Translations under genes and position numbers: made by a program
The notes under the pieces: generated by a model
Told to the model about the DNA's origin: nothing
Seen by the model: the letters and a program-made list of their open reading frames with translations, nothing else
Database searches by the model: none
In this document: positions 37,705 through 46,900 of the stretch, in pieces
Layout of the letters: every line of letters starts with the position of its first letter
Numbering within the stretch: position 1 is the stretch's first letter
DNA from: an uncultured Pseudomonadota bacterium
GTDB taxonomy: Bacteria > Pseudomonadota > Alphaproteobacteria > RF32 > CAG-239
Length of the DNA stretch: 64,000 bases
Direction of reading: 5' to 3'
Assembly (NCBI GenBank): GCA_902763535.1
Contig: CACWSG010000004.1
Span: 71,568-135,567 of the forward strand

Positions 37705-37739
37705 GGGGGATTGTGCTTTTATTTTTTTTCTTTTTTTTA
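37663..37739 (+). promoter_or_regulatory. Candidate transcription attenuator of ileS
   Basis: AAGCACAA (37663-37670) pairs with TTGTGCTT (37711-37718), and an inner hairpin ATCCC/GGGAT (37696-37700, 37707-37711) can form inside or compete. The 3' arm runs directly into about 20 nearly pure T (37717-37738). The 5' arm is within codons 3-5 of the leader peptide, so a ribosome held at the Ile codons would disrupt the outer helix. The long loop makes this unlike a simple terminator, and the full antiterminator alternative is not resolved. Confidence 0.6.
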
Positions 37740-37780
37740 GTTTTTAGATTTTATCAATTTAATTTTAGGGTATTTTAATA

Positions 37781-40700
37781 ATGAAACATTATGCAGATGT
37801 AAAGGCTAAGCCTGACTTTTCCGCGATGGAAAAAGAAATTTTGAAGTTTTGGGAAGAAGATAAAACTTTTGAAAAGTCGGTTCATAATCGTGACGGTGCG
37901 GCGGAATTCGTATTTTATGACGGACCTCCGTTTGCCAACGGCACTCCGCACTATGGGCATATTATGGTGTCTTATGTTAAAGATGTGGTAGCCCGTTTTC
38001 AAACCATGAACGGCAAAAAGGTTGAACGTCGTTTGGGCTGGGATTGCCACGGACTTCCGGCTGAAATGTCGGCTGAAAAGCAGTTGGGCGTTTCCGGACG
38101 CAAGCAAATTGAGGCTTTTGGGGTTGAAAAATTCAACAATTTCTGCCGTTCTGATGTGCTCAAATATTCCGGCATTTGGGTTGATATGTTTAAACGTATC
38201 GGTCGTTGGGTTGATTTTTCCAATGATTATAAAACCATGAATTTGCCTTTTATGGAGAGTGTAATCCACAATTTTAAGGAGCTTTATGACAAAGGTTTGG
38301 TTTATGAAGACTATCGAGTTTTGCCTTATTCATGGGCGGCCGAAACTCCGCTTTCCAACTTTGAGGTCAACCAAGGCTATCAGGACAAAACCGATTTTGC
38401 CATTACCGTGATGTTCAAGCTTGAAAATGGTATGAAGATTCTGGTATGGACAACGACCCCTTGGACTTTACCCTCTAACCTGATGTTAGCAGTGGGCAAA
38501 GATATTGACTATGTTATTATGGAAGAAGACGGACAAAAGTATATTCTTGGCCGTGCTTTGCTCGGAAGATATAAAAAACAACTCGAGAATGCTAAAGAGG
38601 TCGGCTCGCTTAAAGGTTCCGATTTGGTCGGATTAAGCTATGAGCCGATGTTCCCGTACTTTAAGCACTTAAAAGAAAAGGGTTGCTTTAAGGTGCTTTC
38701 CGGCGAGTTTGTTTCCACCGAAGACGGAACCGGTGTTGTCCATATTGCCCCAGGCTTTGGTCAGGATGACTTTGATGTTTGCCGTGCTTATGACGAGCAT
38801 TTCCCGATTATTTGTCCGGTTGATGAAGCGGGCAAGTTTACTGCGGAAGTGCCGGATTATCAGGGCAAACAAGTTTTTGAAACCAATGAGCCGATTATGG
38901 CTTGGCTCAAAGAAAACGGGCTTTTGGTTAAAAAAGAGCAATATACCCACTCTTATCCTTTCTGCTGGCGCACTGATACTCCGCTGATTTATAAAGCGAT
39001 GTCGTCTTGGTTTGTTAAGGTTACCGATTTCAGAGATGAGATGGTCAAAAACAACCAACAAATCAACTGGGTGCCTGAGCATATTAAAGACGGTCGTTTC
39101 GGTAAATGGCTGGAGGGTGCAAGAGATTGGTCAATTTCGCGTAATCGTTTTTGGGGTACACCGATTCCGGTATGGAAGTCAGACAATCCGGCATACCCGA
39201 GAGTAGATGTTTTCGGATCAATAGCTGAAATTAAAGAAAAAACCGGCTTTGAGGTTACCGATTTGCATAAACCATATATTGATGATGTGGTTTATCCCAA
39301 TCCTGATGATCCCTCGGGCAAAACCATGATGCGCCGTGTAGCTGATGTGTTTGACTGCTGGTTTGAGTCAGGTTCAATGCCTTATGCTCAAGTGCATTAT
39401 CCGTTTGAGAACAAGCAATGGTTTGAAGAGCATTTTCCGGCGGACTTTATTGTCGAAGCCATCGACCAAACTCGCGGTTGGTTCTATACTTTGACCGTTC
39501 TTTCTACCGCTTTGCATAACAAGCCGGCATTTAAGAACTGTATTTGCACCGGATTGTTGATGGCTGAGGGCGGACAAAAACTCTCTAAACGCTTGAAAAA
39601 TTATCCTGATCCGAATGAAGTTTTGGAAAATATCGGCTCGGATTCTTTGCGTTGGTTCTTGGTATCATCGCCGGTTCTAAAAGGTGGCAATTTAGCGGTT
39701 GATAAAGAGGGCAAAGAGATTGCCAAAGCCACGCGCGAGGCGCTGATTCCTTTGTGGAATGCTTTTTACTTCTTTACGCTTTATGCCAATGCCGAAAGCT
39801 ATAAAGCTAAAGAAGTTTATACTTCTGCCGATGCGATGGATAATTATATCCTCTCAAAACTCAAAAAATTGGGCGAAACCGTAAAGAAAGGTTTAGAGAC
39901 TTATGATGTCGCAGTTGCCTGTGATGCGGTAGCCGCATTTATTGAAGTATTAAACAACTGGTACATTCGCCGCACTCGCGATCGTTTTTGGGAAGGCGAG
40001 GGACAGGCTTTTGATGTGCTTTATACCGTATTGGTTAATTTGTGCAAAATTACCGCCCCGTTAATGCCGTTTGCCACCGAATATGTCTATAAGACATTGA
40101 CTGGTGAAGAATCCGTGCATTTGTGCGACTATCCGCAATTGAGCGAGATTAAATATGATGCCAAGTTGGTTGAGGATATGGATTTCTTGCAAGAATTATG
40201 TTCGGCCGGCAAGTTTATCCGTGAGGAGAAAAAACTGCGTAATCGTTTGCCTTTGAGCTCATTGACGGTTGTTGGACGCGAGCTGCCGGAAGCTTATCAG
40301 GAAATTATCAAAGATGAGCTTAATGTAAAACAGGTCAAATTTGATAACAATTTGAGTGCTTATGCCGACAAAAAGCTTTATTTATATACTCCGCTTTTAG
40401 GCAAGAGCTTGGGCAAAGATATGGGCGCGGTTATGGCGGCCTACAAACAAGGGCAGTGGTCGATGAATGCTGATGGAACTTTGGCTATCGGCGGACATAA
40501 TCTGACCAATGATTTGTTCGAAGTCCGCTTGGAAATGAAAGACGGCATCTCCGGAGCTCCGTTTGCTGAAAATAAGGCTTTGGTTACCTTGGATACCGAA
40601 GTTACACCGCAATTAAAACGCGAGGGTATGGCTCGCGACTTTGTGCGTTTGGTGCAAACTTTGCGTAAGGATAAAGACTTCAATATTTCGGATAGAATTG

Positions 40701-40867
40701 AGCTTTGTTATTCTACTTCATCCGATGAATTGTCTTTGGCCTTAAAAGAAAACGAGAGCTATATCGCTGAACAAGTTTTGGCTGTAAAAGTCAGCGATTC
40801 ATGCACTGACGGACAAAAAGCCGATATTGAAGGCGCTGAAGTCTCTTTCAATGCTAAGGTTGCTTAA
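37781..40867 (+). CDS. ileS: Isoleucyl-tRNA synthetase, eukaryote-type (IleS2)
   Basis: 1028 residues. Class I with FYDGPPFANGTPHYGHIMVS (HIGH = HYGH) and KLSKRLKNYPDPNEV (KMSKS loop). The sequence blocks FWEEDKTFEKS, RLGWDCHGLPAEMSAEKQLG, RIGRWVDFSNDYKTMN and SWAAETPLSNFE are those of the IleS2/eukaryotic clade, not the IleS1 enzymes of E. coli. IleS2 enzymes are known for low mupirocin sensitivity. CP1 editing domain at about 180-390 (WTTTPWTLPSN, GTGVVHIAPGFGQDD). The C-terminal half is helical anticodon-binding. Preceded by the Ile-rich leader and followed by a bidirectional terminator. Confidence 0.96.
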   Translation: MKHYADVKAKPDFSAMEKEILKFWEEDKTFEKSVHNRDGAAEFVFYDGPPFANGTPHYGHIMVSYVKDVVARFQTMNGKKVERRLGWDCHGLPAEMSAEKQLGVSGRKQIEAFGVEKFNNFCRSDVLKYSGIWVDMFKRIGRWVDFSNDYKTMNLPFMESVIHNFKELYDKGLVYEDYRVLPYSWAAETPLSNFEVNQGYQDKTDFAITVMFKLENGMKILVWTTTPWTLPSNLMLAVGKDIDYVIMEEDGQKYILGRALLGRYKKQLENAKEVGSLKGSDLVGLSYEPMFPYFKHLKEKGCFKVLSGEFVSTEDGTGVVHIAPGFGQDDFDVCRAYDEHFPIICPVDEAGKFTAEVPDYQGKQVFETNEPIMAWLKENGLLVKKEQYTHSYPFCWRTDTPLIYKAMSSWFVKVTDFRDEMVKNNQQINWVPEHIKDGRFGKWLEGARDWSISRNRFWGTPIPVWKSDNPAYPRVDVFGSIAEIKEKTGFEVTDLHKPYIDDVVYPNPDDPSGKTMMRRVADVFDCWFESGSMPYAQVHYPFENKQWFEEHFPADFIVEAIDQTRGWFYTLTVLSTALHNKPAFKNCICTGLLMAEGGQKLSKRLKNYPDPNEVLENIGSDSLRWFLVSSPVLKGGNLAVDKEGKEIAKATREALIPLWNAFYFFTLYANAESYKAKEVYTSADAMDNYILSKLKKLGETVKKGLETYDVAVACDAVAAFIEVLNNWYIRRTRDRFWEGEGQAFDVLYTVLVNLCKITAPLMPFATEYVYKTLTGEESVHLCDYPQLSEIKYDAKLVEDMDFLQELCSAGKFIREEKKLRNRLPLSSLTVVGRELPEAYQEIIKDELNVKQVKFDNNLSAYADKKLYLYTPLLGKSLGKDMGAVMAAYKQGQWSMNADGTLAIGGHNLTNDLFEVRLEMKDGISGAPFAENKALVTLDTEVTPQLKREGMARDFVRLVQTLRKDKDFNISDRIELCYSTSSDELSLALKENESYIAEQVLAVKVSDSCTDGQKADIEGAEVSFNAKVA

Positions 40868-40880
40868 GATTGGCATAACA

Positions 40881-40914
40881 AAAAGCCCCATCTGAAATGA
40901 TGGGGCTTTTTTTT
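40881..40914. terminator. Bidirectional terminator between ileS and aminotransferase gene
   Basis: AAAAGCCCCATC / GATGGGGCTTTT around loop TGAAAT, with T runs on both strands. It serves the convergent ileS and DegT-type genes. Confidence 0.93.
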
Positions 40915-40925
40915 GTCGTTGTTAA

Positions 40926-42086
40926 CTAAGCGGCTTTACTTTTTTTTAAAGCAGCAAATTCATTCATAACACCAATGATATAATCCATTTGTTCATTGTC
41001 CAAATAAGGTGTCATCGGCAAGCTCAAAACAGTCTTTGACAATTTTTCGCAAACCGGCAATGAACGAGTATTCCACTTTGCATAAGCCGTTTGAGTGTGA
41101 ACCGGACGAGGATAATAAGCACCGCAAGGAATTCCGCGCTCTTTTAAGTAAGCCATTAATTCATCACGATTCTCACAATTTATGGTATAAAGCGCATAAG
41201 CCGAACGGCAATTGGGCAAAATTTGTTGTTTATTAAAATAGTTGTCCAATTCGTTATCATAACGCGAAGCTATCTTGTAACGATTTTCCAATTCTTGATT
41301 GAAAACAGTTAACTTTTGCAACAAAACAGCACCCTGAAAAGAATTCATTCTTCCGGTAATACCCAGACGAATATTGTCATAGTGGTCCTCAGGGCTCATA
41401 CCATGAACGCGGCAGGATTGTACCAATGAATTCCAAAGTTCGTTATTGGTAAATACTGCACCGCCATCGCCGTATCCGCCCAAAGGTTTGGTAGGATAGA
41501 ACGAGGTTGCAGTCATATCGGCAATAGATCCGGCTTTTTTGCCATGATAAATCGAACCATAAGATTGGCAGGCATCAGACAAAACTTTCAAGTTGTACTT
41601 GTTGGCTACGGCAAATATCGCATCATAATCACAGGGAGATCCGAAAATATCAACCGCAATGATCGCTTTGGGCGACAGTTTGCCTTCACGAATAACTTCT
41701 TGAATGGCTTTTTCCAAATCGTTAACATCCATATTATAAGTATTTGGATCGGAATCAACAAACACCGGAGTTGCACCGGTAATGGCAATGCATTCAGCCG
41801 ATGCTACAAAAGTGAAAGATGATACGAACACGGCATCGCCTTCCTTCAAACCCCAAGCCATCAGAGCTAAAGTCAAAGCATCAGTACCGGACCCGCAGGT
41901 CGAGCAATATTTAACATTTGAATAATTTGCCAAAGCGCTGTCCAATTGTTTGGTTTCAGGACCTTGACAATATCCGCCGTGATCTAAAATGGTCTTAAAA
42001 GCATTCAAAAACTTTTCTTGGCCAATAACTTCTTGAGTTGTTTTGCAATCAAACAAAGGGATTGCTTTCGCTGGTTTATTTAACAT
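40926..42086 (-). CDS. DegT/DnrJ/EryC1/StrS-family aminotransferase
   Basis: 386 residues from ATG 42086 (AGGA upstream); an in-frame upstream start at 42164 would add a 26-residue hydrophobic stretch not expected for the family. PLP-dependent sugar aminotransferase fold: STCGSGTDALTLALMAWGL (PLP phosphate contact), VDSDPNTYNMD, VDIFGSPCDYDAI, SDACQSYGSIYHGKKAG and the Schiff-base Lys in SFYPTKPLGGYGDGGA. C-terminal FPxPxH-like segment AYYPRPVHTQTAY. Likely transfers an amino group to a keto-sugar nucleotide for surface glycan; the exact sugar is unknown and no other sugar-nucleotide genes are adjacent. Confidence 0.9.
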   Translation of the reverse strand: MLNKPAKAIPLFDCKTTQEVIGQEKFLNAFKTILDHGGYCQGPETKQLDSALANYSNVKYCSTCGSGTDALTLALMAWGLKEGDAVFVSSFTFVASAECIAITGATPVFVDSDPNTYNMDVNDLEKAIQEVIREGKLSPKAIIAVDIFGSPCDYDAIFAVANKYNLKVLSDACQSYGSIYHGKKAGSIADMTATSFYPTKPLGGYGDGGAVFTNNELWNSLVQSCRVHGMSPEDHYDNIRLGITGRMNSFQGAVLLQKLTVFNQELENRYKIASRYDNELDNYFNKQQILPNCRSAYALYTINCENRDELMAYLKERGIPCGAYYPRPVHTQTAYAKWNTRSLPVCEKLSKTVLSLPMTPYLDNEQMDYIIGVMNEFAALKKSKAA

Positions 42087-42214
42087 AGCATTTTTCCTAA
42101 CAATTGATAAAAGTTCCAATTTCGTTGGTGAGAATAAGTAAATTTGCAGCAAAATGCAAAACACAATTTTTTTCTTTTCTGTAACAAAACAAAATATTTA
42201 TTTTAAAAGTAAGC

Positions 42215-42243
42215 TTGATTTTACAAAATAAAAATGCTAAATT
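42215..42243 (+). promoter_or_regulatory. Promoter of mlaA-mlaC
   Basis: TTGATT (42215-42220), 17 bases, TAAATT (42238-42243), preceded by TGC giving an extended -10 (TGnTAAATT). The start codon TTG is 34 bases downstream of the -10 hexamer. Confidence 0.5.
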
Positions 42244-42276
42244 CGTCTGCGATATAAAATTTTACGGAGAACAAAA

Positions 42277-43038
42277 TTGCATAGTAATGTTACCATTGCC
42301 GCTTTGAGTTTGAGCTTAATGCTGGGTGCCTGCGCATCAAATATCCATCGTAATGATGCCGATGCCGATCCCTATGAAAATATGAATCGCAAAATTTTTG
42401 CCTTTAATGACAAAGTTTATGAAAACATCTATTTCCCGATTGCCCGCGGTTATCGCAAAATAACCAGTCAAGATGTGCGTAATCGCGTATCGAACTTTGT
42501 TGACAATATTGAAGAACCGATTACCGCAGCCAACTATGTTTTGCAGCTGAAACCAAAAGAGGCCGGTATCAGTGTTGCGCGTTTTGCCGTCAACTCTACT
42601 TTGGGTTTGGCCGGTACATTTGATGTTGCAACCGGCTGGGGTTTGGGCTTAGAGCGCACCAACGCCAATACAACAATGGCCAGCTGGTGTATGGCTGATG
42701 GTCCTTATGTCGTTGTGCCTTTCGTTGGACCGGGAACAGCTCGTTCATTTGCCGGTATGGTAGTGGATTCGGCGGCAGATCCGGTTTATTGGACAACTTA
42801 TAAGGATGCCAACATCCATGATAAGGCAACTTATGGTTTCGCTGCAGTCAAATACACTGACAAAATCAATTCTCTGATGGATTTATACACCGGTTTCAAG
42901 GAAGATTCGGTTGACTTGTATGCAACCTTGCGATCAGCATACCTGCAAAACCAACGCAAGTTAAAGTGTCGTTTTGCTGATGAGAGTGATGAAACCTCGC
43001 ATTTTGACTTTGATTTTGACGAAGATATGGAAGACTGA
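42277..43038 (+). CDS. mlaA: MlaA (VacJ) outer-membrane lipoprotein
   Basis: 253 residues starting at TTG 42277 (CGGAG eight bases upstream, no in-frame ATG before the lipobox). Lipobox LGA-C19. The mature protein begins NDADADPYENMNRKIFAFNDKVYENI, the standard MlaA signature, followed by NFVDNIEEPITAANYVLQ, RFAVNSTLGLAGTFDVA and YVVVPFVGPGTARSF. MlaA forms a ring in the outer membrane and passes mislocalised phospholipids to MlaC. It is 34 bases upstream of mlaC; the MlaFEDB transporter genes are not in the window. Confidence 0.95.
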   Translation: MHSNVTIAALSLSLMLGACASNIHRNDADADPYENMNRKIFAFNDKVYENIYFPIARGYRKITSQDVRNRVSNFVDNIEEPITAANYVLQLKPKEAGISVARFAVNSTLGLAGTFDVATGWGLGLERTNANTTMASWCMADGPYVVVPFVGPGTARSFAGMVVDSAADPVYWTTYKDANIHDKATYGFAAVKYTDKINSLMDLYTGFKEDSVDLYATLRSAYLQNQRKLKCRFADESDETSHFDFDFDEDMED

Positions 43039-43072
43039 TAAACTTAACACTTAACTTATAAGGAAAAGGACT

Positions 43073-43690
43073 ATGAAAAAACTTTTAGCTTTTGCCGCTG
43101 CCGCCATCGTCGGAACATTTTGTCTTAAGGCTTATGCCGAATTGGACGCCGGTGCAGCTGAAAAATTTATCAAAGACACCACATCTGAGGGTGTTGAGCA
43201 GATTATTAATGCTGATGTCAGTCAGGCTGAAAAAGACAAACGTTTTCACAAATTATTGAATAATGCTTTGGATTTGGACTTTATCGGACAATTTGTGCTG
43301 GGACGCAATTGGAAGACAGCCACTCCTCAGCAGCGCGACCAATTTGTTACAACCTATCGTGATTTAAATATTCTGAATTGGTCTAAACGCTTCAATGAGT
43401 TCAAGGGTAAAAACTTTGTATTTAAGGGCACTACACCTTCCACCTCAAAAGGACAGATTTTTGTTAATACTGTTGTTCCGATGGATCAGGGGGAGCCGGC
43501 AAAAGTTTTGTGGCGTGTTCGTGAAAAAAACGGCACTTATAAGATTGTTGATATTGTGATTGAGGGTGTGAGCATAGCTCAAGCATCGCGCAGTGAATAT
43601 ACCGCCTTTATCAAAAACAATCCCGGAGGATTGGATGCTTTGATTCGCGATTTGAAAGATAAGCTGAAAAAAGCTCAAACATCCAAATAA
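43073..43690 (+). CDS. mlaC: MlaC periplasmic phospholipid-binding protein
   Basis: 205 residues with signal peptide (1-22, ending AYA). The mature part fits MlaC/Ttg2D: LDFIGQFVLGRNWKTATPQQRDQFVTTYRDL, FNEFKGKNFVFKGTTPS, KVLWRVREKNGTYKIVDIVIEGVSIAQASRSEY and NNPGGLDALIRDLKDKL. Receives lipids from MlaA. Same unit as mlaA, ended by a terminator at 43704. Confidence 0.94.
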   Translation: MKKLLAFAAAAIVGTFCLKAYAELDAGAAEKFIKDTTSEGVEQIINADVSQAEKDKRFHKLLNNALDLDFIGQFVLGRNWKTATPQQRDQFVTTYRDLNILNWSKRFNEFKGKNFVFKGTTPSTSKGQIFVNTVVPMDQGEPAKVLWRVREKNGTYKIVDIVIEGVSIAQASRSEYTAFIKNNPGGLDALIRDLKDKLKKAQTSK

Positions 43691-43703
43691 AAAGTATGGT
43701 CTT

Positions 43704-43742
43704 AAAAAATAGAGTCGGTTTTTAGAGTCGACTCTATTTTTT
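43704..43742 (+). terminator. Rho-independent terminator after mlaC
   Basis: AAAAAATAGAGTCG pairs with CGACTCTATTTTTT around an 11-base loop, ending in a T run. Confidence 0.88.
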
Positions 43743-43860
43743 TGTGTCAAAAAAGCAGAAAATTTTAATGACTTTTTAAAAATTTTATGCTAGAATCGCA
43801 ATAAAATACGCGGTGTTGGGAAAATTTAAAGAAAAAATACCTAATTTTGACAAAAAAGTA

Positions 43861-43889
43861 TTGAAATGCACAAAATTTTATGGTATAAT
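43861..43889 (+). promoter_or_regulatory. Strong promoter of the 1261-residue protein gene
   Basis: TTGAAA (43861-43866), exactly 17 bases, TATAAT (43884-43889), with TGG before it forming an extended -10. The predicted leader to ATG 43947 is about 50 bases. One of the best sigma-70-type matches in the window. Confidence 0.7.
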
Positions 43890-43946
43890 CCCCGCAGTTA
43901 ATTTGAAAAAGTAGCATAAAACGAGCATTTATAAGGAGCGAAAGTT

Positions 43947-46900
43947 ATGAGTTTACGGACAGAAGATGAATTAAACGGAATGTCAATCCGCGAGGTATAT
44001 GGTCTTTGGAAAGAGGCGAATGAAGCGGAAAAGAAATATATAAGCGATTATATGGAAAGTCGTGTTTTAACTGTTTCTTCATCAGATAAACTTGAAGATA
44101 TCAATGGAGATTTTTTAGGCGAGTATGAGTTAGCTGCCGCAATCAAGATAGCATATAATAATAAATCAGGAAAAGCTCCTAAAGAAGTATTAACATTAGT
44201 TGGCGCAGCAATTAAATCTGTTGAGGGTGACAGAAATATATCGTCTTTGCAAAAAAATCTGCGTATGAATGCATTGATTGAAGCGCAGAGTGTTTTGAAT
44301 AGCGGTGTTTCCGGGGTTAGCGAAAATAGCAAAAAAAATGGCAACATTATTGCTGCAAATCTAAAAAATAAAAAATCTGATGATCTTTTGCCTGAAGAAA
44401 TCAAAGATTTTAACGATGCTGATGAGACCGGAGGTTTGGACAATGTTGATCCTGCGGTTGTTGAACAACTTCGCAGGGAAATTGCTAAATTAACAAATTT
44501 CAACAAAGTTGATGGTAAAACCATCGAAACCAATGATAATGTTTTAGCTGATATTATTGGTGGTTTATATAATGAACGCCTGTTTGATAAGATAAAGGTT
44601 AAACTTAAGTTTGCTGAGGGAGAGGAAGGAAAAGAAGGATATGTTGAAACTTCACTTGAGCAAGCAGAACAGCTTGAAGAAGTATTAAAGCACAATGCCG
44701 CTTTGCGTGCAACTTATGATGCTTTATCAGATAAAGATTTTTATAAAAAATATCAGTCTTACCTTAAAATAATGGATGAAGACTACGATTCAGCCCGAAA
44801 AATGCAGGGCGAAATCATAGAATATTTCCAAGATAAGATTGCTTTAAATTATCAACGCAGCTTGATTTTGGCTCGTATTACTACATTAGACAGCGACGAG
44901 CTGCTTGATAAGGTTACAATCAACCGCAAAACCGGTCGAGCTTCTTATCAAAAAGATGATGCACATATTGTAAAAGTTATCAGTGATGTTGAAGAAGCGA
45001 TTCGCGATGGAAAAGAAATTGAGGTCAATCCGCATACCGTTGGTATGGATACCTATGATATGGAATTGGAAAATGCTCAAGTTTCTCAAGCCTTAAAGAC
45101 CAAAAATGTTCTTGACAAAGCCAAAGAAAAAATGAAATTTTTCAAGACAATGAAACAGGGCTGGAAACAAGCCACCAAAGATGGTGGTTGGAAGCGAGTA
45201 TTGGGGCGCGGATTTGTTAACGTTGGTGTTTTTGGAGTTTCGGCTGCTGCTATATCTACCGGCTCGGCAGCTCTTATCATACCCGGTGCTGTTGCTTATG
45301 CCGGATGGACATATGTTAATGCCAAGATGATGCCGGTTTATGATCACATCAAAGCCAAATTACGCAATGGTGACAAGCTAAGTCGCAAAGAAAGACGCAA
45401 ATATATTAAAGAAAACTGGAAAGCCAACAAGGATGAGGTTTATGCTCAAACTCGTTTCAAGAAGCGTTCAAACTTCCGCGTCAGCGAGGGTGCCGTTGTG
45501 GCTGGTGTTGCCGGTGTTACCTCGTTCGTTGCTGGACCGTTATGGTCAAGATTAGCTCGTCAAGGAGTTATGCTTGGCGGTAAAGGTATCACTCTCGGAC
45601 AGACAGCTATTGCAGAGAAAAAGTCTAAGGAACAGTATTTGGAAGATGGTCATCGCCGTCTTGCTCAGTACAAAGAAATTAAGGCATTGGAAAGCCAGAA
45701 GACTCAAGATATAGTTACTCTCGGCGCAGTTGTTGCCGGTGCGGCTTATGTTGACTCCGGTGCCGCAGCTTCCGTTAACAATGCTGTTATTGGTGCACTC
45801 GGGCTCGAAGATAAAATTGCTTCGCTTCAAAATCTGCTGCCGAGCGGTAAAAACACCGCCGGAGCAAATCAGGCTGGTGATGAAGCTGCACCTGCTGATG
45901 GTGATAATCAGTCAAATAATGGTGCTGAACAGGAGAATCCGGAAGTTGAAAAGACACCTGAGCAAATAGAACAAGAAGCCAAAGAAGCTCGCTGGGCTGA
46001 TAATCAGGCAAAGCTTTTGCAAGAAGCCGGAGACAATCATAATTTTGGTACCGATCCGAAGCAATTTGACGGCTATACACTTAAGATGTATAATGCTGCC
46101 GGTAAATTCAGCACTGCTCAGCATGATGCATGGTTGCAAAATTTTGCTGATGGCAAGATTGACTCTCGCCCTGAAGGGATGTCTCCTATGCAATATATTC
46201 GCGCATACGAATTATTGGAGGCTTTTGGTCATGATGCAGCCGGTCATCCTGATGCCGAGGTTGTAAAAGCGATTCGTATGGATCTCAACTGTGATGATGA
46301 TTATGTTCCAACTCCTGAAATGAATGAACGCATTAAGGAAGTTTTGGGCAAGGTAGTATTTGAAAACAAAAGTCGTTTGGTAATAATCCAAAAAGGTGAT
46401 TGTTTGGTTGAGTACAATGAATATGGTCACATGGGATATATGGATGCTCAAAAGTGCGGTTACAAGCAGGTCGTTTTGGATGATGGTCGTACTGCTATCA
46501 CAAAGTCAACTTTGACCCTAAACAGAATAAAAGGCATGGAAGTTGCCAATATTGATTGTGACGGCAAAACTGTTGGAATTAGCAAAATTGTTCAGGTAAG
46601 ACCCATGCCTTGTGACAACCAACCGGTTATTGAAGAACGTGTTATTGAAACACCGGTTATTGAAACACCGATTATTGAAACACCGGTGCGTGAGCCGCAG
46701 AATTTTGCAGTTGCACCGAGCAATGACATCCATTTTGAGAGTGAAATTCCCGGAACTGCCGATGAAATTCAAATTCACTCGTCTAAGGGTAATTCTTTGC
46801 AAATCGACAGAAAGACTGCAACTGAAAGTCTGTTGGCTTTGCATAGTGATGTTGCCGATTCTCTTAAAGCTTCAGAAGACATCACCGTAGAGCAGTTGAA

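Noticed and set aside
37552-37781. T-box riboswitch before ileS
   Set aside because: No T-box sequence, specifier loop or stem I architecture fits in the 228 bases; a leader peptide explains the region better.
37775-38269. 164-codon minus-strand frame opposite ileS start
   Set aside because: Entirely within conserved ileS codons on the other strand.
44048-44695. 215-codon minus-strand frame inside the 1261-residue gene
   Set aside because: Ser/Leu-rich antisense shadow; the plus frame has a strong promoter and ribosome site.
46625-46690. CRISPR-like short repeats
   Set aside because: The 15-base units are contiguous, in frame and code for a Pro-rich spacer; there are no spacers or cas genes.
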